Assembly: GCF_047948215.1 (NCBI RefSeq) | Contig: NC_134455.1 | Coordinates: 344,744,997 to 344,808,996 of the forward strand | DNA: 64,000 bases | DNA from: Lycorma delicatula | Lineage: Eukaryota > Arthropoda > Insecta > Hemiptera > Fulgoridae | Direction: 5' to 3' | Shown here: positions 58,256 through 64,000 of the stretch, piece by piece | How the letters are laid out: each line of letters starts with the position of its first letter | Numbering within the stretch: position 1 is the stretch's first letter | The notes under the pieces: generated by a model | What the model was told of the DNA's origin: nothing | The model's input: the letters and a program-made list of their open reading frames with translations, nothing else | The model's database searches: none | Program-made: the position numbers and the translations under genes

Positions 58256-58373
58256 AAACTTAAGAACCAGTAGGTATACGATTTTCCTTTTTTGTTGGCT
58301 TCACCCCACAGTTTTAACCTGAAAATGATTTTTTATACTTGAACATGTGAATAATTTTTTTTATTTTTATAAA

Positions 58374-58718
58374 TTACTTAAGCAATTTGAGATCAGCTAC
58401 AAAAATCAGTCGCTTTTCCGTAACCGAATTTATCAAAAACATGTCCTTTTGTGATTTATTTAAGGTTTGGCCTGCTGTATAATATGTATTTTGTTCTGTA
58501 ACTTGTAGTAGAGGTAGATGAATCATTTCCAAGTTAACTAAACAAAGATAATACTTGGATATTCCTTGCTGATTTAATAATTTATCTTGTTTTTTCTGAC
58601 CCATTCGTACCAAATGAAATAATGCCAAGAACAATCGAGCTATTAATGGAACTGATTTTTTTATATAGTCCTGTGTTTCTGTCACAGTAGCTGCTAAAGC
58701 TAACAGCACAACGCACAA
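58374..58718 (-). CDS. Unrecognised protein block with MGQKKQD motif
   Basis: This is the longest open frame of the minus-strand gene, 114 residues counted from a non-ATG codon, so it is more likely an internal exon. It has a hydrophobic start (VVLLALAATV), then YIKKSVPLIARLFLALFHLV, MGQKKQDKLLNQQG, LVNLEMIHLPLLQV, YYTAGQTLNKSQKD and a charged end (TEKRLIFVADLKLL). Just beyond the end is GTAATT, a possible donor. The TFAIS block lies 216 bp upstream on the same strand and the VLFDGDND block about 120 bp downstream. No known family is recognised. Confidence 0.45.
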   Translation of the reverse strand: MCVVLLALAATVTETQDYIKKSVPLIARLFLALFHLVRMGQKKQDKLLNQQGISKYYLCLVNLEMIHLPLLQVTEQNTYYTAGQTLNKSQKDMFLINSVTEKRLIFVADLKLLK

Positions 58719-58934
58719 TGTTTACTAGTTTTCATCTTATCTATGAATAGTTTTCATCCTGTAAAGTTATGTTCATGATGAAGTGTATACACCCTCTCTG
58801 TGACAAGAGAAATATTGTTTGTACTGTAACAAACTAATTTCTTTAAAATTAAAAATGTAAATATTGAATCTCTTCCTGTGCGATTATGAAAGGAAATAAA
58901 ATTTAGTATTAGTTTCGAAAAGGTGCATTAAGGC

Positions 58935-59138
58935 TTAGATTCTAAAAGCTAGACTTTTTTTTGCTGTTGAAATTGCAAGGACATATTTAGGAACACCTTG
59001 CTCCGCATGTTGAATCTCAGTGGCTATCCCACTTTCAGATTCAGCCAGTAAATTTTGAAGGTTTGGAGGTTGCAGTAAAAGTACTTGTTCACCATTAGGC
59101 ACCGGGCTTATGGCAAATGTTAAACTCAAGTTTTGCAC
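58935..59138 (-). CDS. Unrecognised protein block with TFAISPVPNG motif
   Basis: The frame reads LTFAISPVPNGEQVLLLQPP, NLQNLLAESESGIATEIQHA and PKYVLAISTAKKSLAF. It opens at a GTG, while sister blocks at 54517, 55441 and 59698 have an ATG at or near this place, so this may be the first coding exon. A donor-like GTCTAG or, in the sister, GTATTT follows the AKK. The Asn-Gly and Pro-Pro positions are kept in all copies although neighbouring residues vary. The function is unknown. Confidence 0.42.
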   Translation of the reverse strand: MQNLSLTFAISPVPNGEQVLLLQPPNLQNLLAESESGIATEIQHAEQGVPKYVLAISTAKKSLAFRI

Positions 59139-59499
59139 CGTCTTCTCGATTTACTATATATTCCTTTAACACCATTGTTTTTGGAAAACTCATGAACCCA
59201 ATTCATCTCTCAAAGTACAATTGAGGAAGTGATTATGCGAAGAGATTAGAATCGAAAAACAGAAATGAGATATAAGCTTGCATAAAAGAAAAGAGTACTT
59301 AGTATAACTGAGATACAGTCGTAATACAATGTGTTAGGGATAGGCTACTATATTATCTTGTAAGTTTTGGTGATTGACATAGTAGTGGCCCTTATGAAGT
59401 AGTTACAGGTCAAGGTGATTATGAAAGATTATATTATAGATTATTACAAAGATTATAAAGGATTATACACCACATCACATCATTATTAGAAACATCACA

Positions 59500-59698
59500 T
59501 TGATCCTCCTCATGTTGAATTTCAGTTATAGTAAAGTTTGATGCTTTGGAGGTTCCAGTGAAAGTACATCACCACCATTACCACTGGGCTTATAGCAAAT
59601 GTCTTGTGTTCTTTGGAGGTTCCAGTGGAAGTACATCGCCACCATTAGGCGCTGGGCTTATAGCAAATGTCTTGTGTTCTGCACTCATGTGCTCAATC
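59500..59698 (-). pseudogene. TFAIS variant block with 67-bp duplication
   Basis: An ATG at 59698 opens MSAEHKTFAISPAPNGGDVL. A 67-bp tandem duplication (units at 59544 and 59611) then puts it into a stop after NTRHLL. The sister at 55618-55738 lacks the duplication. Confidence 0.5.
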
Positions 59699-61449
59699 CG
59701 TCTCTAAAAGTACAATTGACAAAATGCTTTTAAAATCTAAGAATTTGTAAAAGGAAAATTCTGTACTCACTTTCATAAGGTACAGAAGAGGCAACGGTTG
59801 TACAAATTAATAATTGCTTGTTCATAAAAACAGGTGACAAAAGAAGGGACTGAAATACTCATGATATATAAATATATATCAGATAGGTGAATTGAGAAAT
59901 GTGTTGCAGTGTGTTGAATCTGAAATGATAATAAATATGATGACTTTACACTATAATCCTTCAATAACTACTTCTATAGCAGTACTATTCTACATTATTT
60001 TTAACATGATGATGTAGCTATTAAAGCTATATCAGATGCCTTCTGCTATCACAAACTAGAAAAAAACTGTAAATTATTAGGGTTAACTGCTGTGACCTGT
60101 CTAAGTGGTTTTCACTTATGAACAAAATTTTTAATTCAGTTTATTGATAATATGTCATTCACATGAAGAGGTGGTTGTTAAATCATCTTCACTAGAAGGT
60201 GGAGCCAAATACTAACCTTCAGTTTGGTATACGTGCAAAATATAAAGGAACCATAATACTGCCTGCTTGAACAGTTATAATTAATGATAAAAAAGTCATA
60301 TTCTTCTTTAGTATTATTTCAAATTTTGTAAGTGATAAATTTCTCTACAAGTTTCATGTATTGAAATTACAAATACTAGATTAAACTATAAAAGGTGTAA
60401 TTCGATTTCTAAATTTCTAGGTATATTCTTTTTTGTCTAATTATGTTCTTTTTCTTTGTATTTTACAGCCTTCAAAATTTTTCGTGAATGGAGACAATTT
60501 GAAATAAGTGATAAAAAATAAGATTATTTATTAAAAGTATAAAGGTATGTGAAACTTTGCATTTTATTTTTTCTCTCTTTACTTATGATATATATAATGA
60601 TAGTTTACATAAAAAAGAGGTGAAATGTTCAAAACCGCCCCTAATTCCCTGTACTCTGTTTGTATCTGTTTTTAAAATTTAATCTGTTTATCTCTACAAT
60701 TTAATTGTGCTTTTTTACTTTATTTAAAATTATATTTGTTTACTTTCTTTAAGAAAACATTGAAGATATTTAGATGCCATGTTATGCTTAAGTTGAATCA
60801 GTAATTTCATAATTAAACACTATTTGAATAATACGTAAAATCTTCTTATGCTGACGGATATTTTACAATAATTATTACTATAATTTCAAATATGAAACTT
60901 TACTTTTTTTTATATAATTTTTTATTCACATCCTGTTTTATTTATTTTGTGTAAGATAAATTTCATTCTATCTTTCCATAATGTCAGATTATTTTCCAGA
61001 AGTAAACTGCTAAAATCAATAAGTTTCATAATTGTAGCGTTCTGATCAGTCCTAACACATTGGAGTTTTTGTAATATCTATTTTTGGCTTCACTGTTCGA
61101 CCGCACCTATTCTTGTAAGTTGTCTGTGTAGTGTGAGGTTATTCATTTTTCATGTTTAGTCAAAATTATTTCACCTTTTAGTACAAAATTATATTTTCAT
61201 ATTCTTCTGTTGAAACTGCTAGAACAGGTTTGACAATTGTTTCTCTTCCTAAGCATATTAGTTTGACACGACAGATAAACTTGATCCAACATCATCTGCT
61301 GTAGAATTAAATTTTTAATTGTGACAACTGATATATGCCGAATTCTTGCAGTAGCATGCAAAGTTTATGAGGCATCTGAAAAGTAGCTTTTAACTTCAGC
61401 AATGTGCAAAAAACTACTCTTGTGGGCTAAAGAATTCTGGATAATTTTT

Positions 61450-61560
61450 TTCCAGAAAAAACATAAGAAAAGAATTAGATGAAGATACGTCAGTTAAACA
61501 ACCTCAGAAAAAAATGTTTTTGTGTTGTTTCAGGTTCATACATTACTTCCAGTATATGGT
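61450..61560 (+). other. Exon-like block with IRKELDEDTS
   Basis: It is preceded by TTTTTTTCCAG and followed by CAGGTTCATA. One frame reads NIRKELDEDTSVKQPQKKMF, related to the blocks at 7123 and 52092. It is the least rearranged version, with a clear polypyrimidine tract. Confidence 0.35.
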
Positions 61561-63814
61561 TTATTGAAAAGTAATGGATTTCTCAAGAAAGATTGTGAGA
61601 GAAAGGGTTGTGACACAATTTTGCTGCATGGCAACAGAGTGTTGAACCAAGATTTGTCACTGTAATATAACGAAAATCTTTAGGCAATAGTCAAAAACGA
61701 CCCATACACAAAAACTGACAGTCATCAATCCATAATATTGGTATGGTATCAAGATGGAGAAATGAAAAAAAAAAATGTTTAGTGCACTTGTTGCATAGAG
61801 AAAAACATAATTATATTAGATATTCACAAATTGTACAAGTATGATTTCGTTTAGAACTTTTATTAAATAACATCCTTGTCTGGATTAATTTGCATGCTTA
61901 ATTTAACACTTTAGATTATTTTATTTTTATCATTCAATCATTCTAATTTAACTTTTATTGGTGTTTTACAGGCATAAACATTTTTATAAATATTTAAGAA
62001 CCGTGGGCATAAGAAATTTTATTATTCTACTTTGTGAAAAAAATTTTAATTGAGAGGTGAAAAATGAAGTTTTAATTGGCGGGAAAAAAGGTTAGTGAAA
62101 TTGCACTTTGTTTTTTAGCTGTATGATAAAAGTTTCTTTAGTAATGAAATAAACTTTTTGTTACAATAGATTATTATTTACAAAAGTACTAGTAATAATA
62201 ATGGCTATTCTTTGTTTCATACTTATCTCTTCTCTTATAAGATCGATTATAATAAATTCAGATATGTCATTTAAAAAAATAAAAGCATAACTAATATGTG
62301 CTACAATTGACTTCTGGATTGGAAAATCAGAATGTTGTAATCCTTTCCATTATGGACAAGGATAGATTAGAAATACAAGTATGAAATTATTTCACTGAAT
62401 AATAGAAAACATAATTGAAAAGAGTAATTTTATTTCTAATTTTAATTTGTGTTGTTTTTGTCGACGACAGGTGGCAATAAAAAGGTAAAATACTATATAT
62501 TTGTAAAGACAAGCCAGGCAACACTTTTTTTTCTTATTAACAGTACTGCTTTTACCATTTTCAGACTACTACTGGTGCTGTTCTCACCCAGATTACAACT
62601 GTCGACAATATTGTTTTTTTTATTTATTATTGAAAATTTATTTAAGGAATTTTAATACAACATTCATATTGATTAATTTATTCCATAGTTGGGATAAATA
62701 GTATAATCATCTGTAGGAAGGTATCGTAAAAACTTTGTTTTTATGCGACAGATATATTACAATGAGTAAAATGTAAGGTTATCATTAGGATCGAAATAGA
62801 GGAATGAGGTGTAATCCCACTCTCATAAAAGAAAAGTGTACTTAGTAAACTGAGGTAGTCGTAATATAGGTGGGTTAGGGATTGTGATGGTTTTCTAATA
62901 TTCAATATAAAGAATTTTTATCACAGTATAGGCTACTATATTATCTTGAAAGTTTTGGTGATTGACATGGTAGTGCCCCTTTTGAAAACTTTCTAGGTCA
63001 GTAAGTTCCTTTTTTGAGTAAGTTTGTGAGATTTAGTGCTCTCACTACCAATATAGAGTTTATTTAAGAAATGAGTAACATTCCTTTTTGGAGATTTAGT
63101 AGTAATTTACAAATGCAATGACAAAAATGAATACAATGATTTATATGAATACAAGACAGTTGTTTATTAATTACTAGCAATGCATATAAAGTAATATGTA
63201 TGAGGCGATGAGTCGTCTGTACTCAGTTCATTATTTCAAACATTGAAATTCTTATTTCAATAAGTATTTAAAATTATTGATGCAATGCCGAGCTGGTTAC
63301 AGGACAATTTCTGAAGATACAGATATTTCATTGTTTATATTAAATTTCTTATAACTCTACTTAAAATTTGGCATTTACGTAAAAAGATTTTAATTGTTTG
63401 TATATTGTTATAAAAATAATCTCTTTTTTAATTTCAGTACTGAAGAAGCAGTTGAAAGCAAATTGTATGAAGTTGAATATGACAATTTTAAAGTTCAAAT
63501 TTAAAAAAAAATCATAAAATTTAATGAAATGTGAATTACATTTATAAAAATTCTTAATTTGATATTAGTTATTAATTTGTAAAACATTTGATCACATTGT
63601 ATGTATAATTTGGAAAATTAAGCCAAACTTATTTACCTTGACGGGTATACTCTTCTTCATTAAATCATTTTGTTGTAGTGCATTTAAATGTATTTTTTTT
63701 GTTTTAATATTTTATATTTTATTTGTTATAAAATATACTACCAATTTATGATGTGTTTTACATTCTATATGCTTTTGTTTTTTGTAACTTTGATCCTTGA
63801 ATTATAATAAAAGC

Positions 63815-64000
63815 TCCCTAACAACTGGTAAAAACTTTATTTGCCATATTTACTTTAAATAGCATCTGCTGTACAGTAGCAACATATTCTGCCAGACCTT
63901 TGATTATATAAATGTTGGAATACCATCAAAACTAGTGCAGCTCTGGATCTAATAGAGTTAACATCCTATTCTTTAGAAACAAAAAACATATCATTATCTC
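63815..64000 (-). pseudogene. Minus-strand coding block (VLFDGDND), unit at window end
   Basis: It matches 57955-58140 and runs off the window. It reads IRSRAALV near 63940 and GLAEYVATVQQMLFKVN near 63870. A stop follows TSC near its C-terminal end. Confidence 0.45.

Larger units (their letters stand above)
54800..64000. repeat. Further degenerate units of the array
   Basis: Sequence at 54170-57240 recurs at 57830-61070 with an offset drifting from about 3.6 to 4.1 kb, and the start of another unit appears at 63700-64000. Landmarks: 54170/57955/63815 (VLFDGDND block), 54800/58380 (MGQKKQD block), 55262/58935 (TFAIS block), 55618/59500 (TFAIS variant), 56030/60110. The stretch 61500-63690 has no recognised coding block apart from the IRKELDED segment near 61470. 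Confidence 0.85.

Overview
The window looks like part of an insect nuclear genome. It is AT-rich (roughly 70 percent or more by eye), has no operons or compact genes, and is littered with broken non-LTR retrotransposons, BEL/Pao and gypsy pieces, mariner, pogo and other DDE transposase relics, and a tRNA-derived SINE. The mixture, and two short repeat tails that I remember from planthopper-like genomes, suggest a hemipteran; that last step is from memory and is only moderately secure. No intact host housekeeping gene, tRNA, rRNA or CRISPR array was found.

Layout. 1-9467 and 45034-54800 are two copies of one long block in the same orientation, about 45 kb apart. A third, more diverged part lies at about 28080-31310, and further partial units continue through 54800-64000. 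Inside these blocks a shorter unit of about 3-4 kb recurs, so 45034-64000 reads as a degenerate tandem array. Between the blocks lie TE-rich spacers: 9467-13460 (mariner, R1-like LINE, gypsy relic), 15600-15730 and 25077-25600 (LINE tails), 20531-21600 (Jockey-like endonuclease), 31317-35690 (two opposed R1-like LINEs), 37560-38311 (pogo/Tigger), 41380-43765 (BEL/Pao integrase, a virus-like/mobile relic, LINE RNase H and 3' end) and 44229-44925 (SINE, DDE transposase).

Gene content of the repeat unit. On the + strand each unit carries exon-like blocks: a TATA box, a short exon that reads as a secretory signal peptide (MKGKLILASL...), a 94-108 nt Cys-containing exon with splice-like borders, and further short blocks. 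On the - strand are at least three other coding-looking blocks (with motifs TFAISPxPNG, MGQKKQDKLLNQQG and VLFDGDNDMVFVSKE) whose reading frame persists in several copies despite indels. I do not recognise either family. They may be two amplified, mostly decaying gene families, or one gene and one passenger.

The most unusual signal is how the copies differ. Many differences are short deletions, short tandem duplications and snap-back inverted copies with loops of 2-7 nt, rather than base substitutions. Several of the inverted copies are exact reverse complements of sequence still present in a sister copy, which is what a local template-switch mutation would leave. The same kind of hairpin also occurs in TE-derived and single-copy parts of the window.
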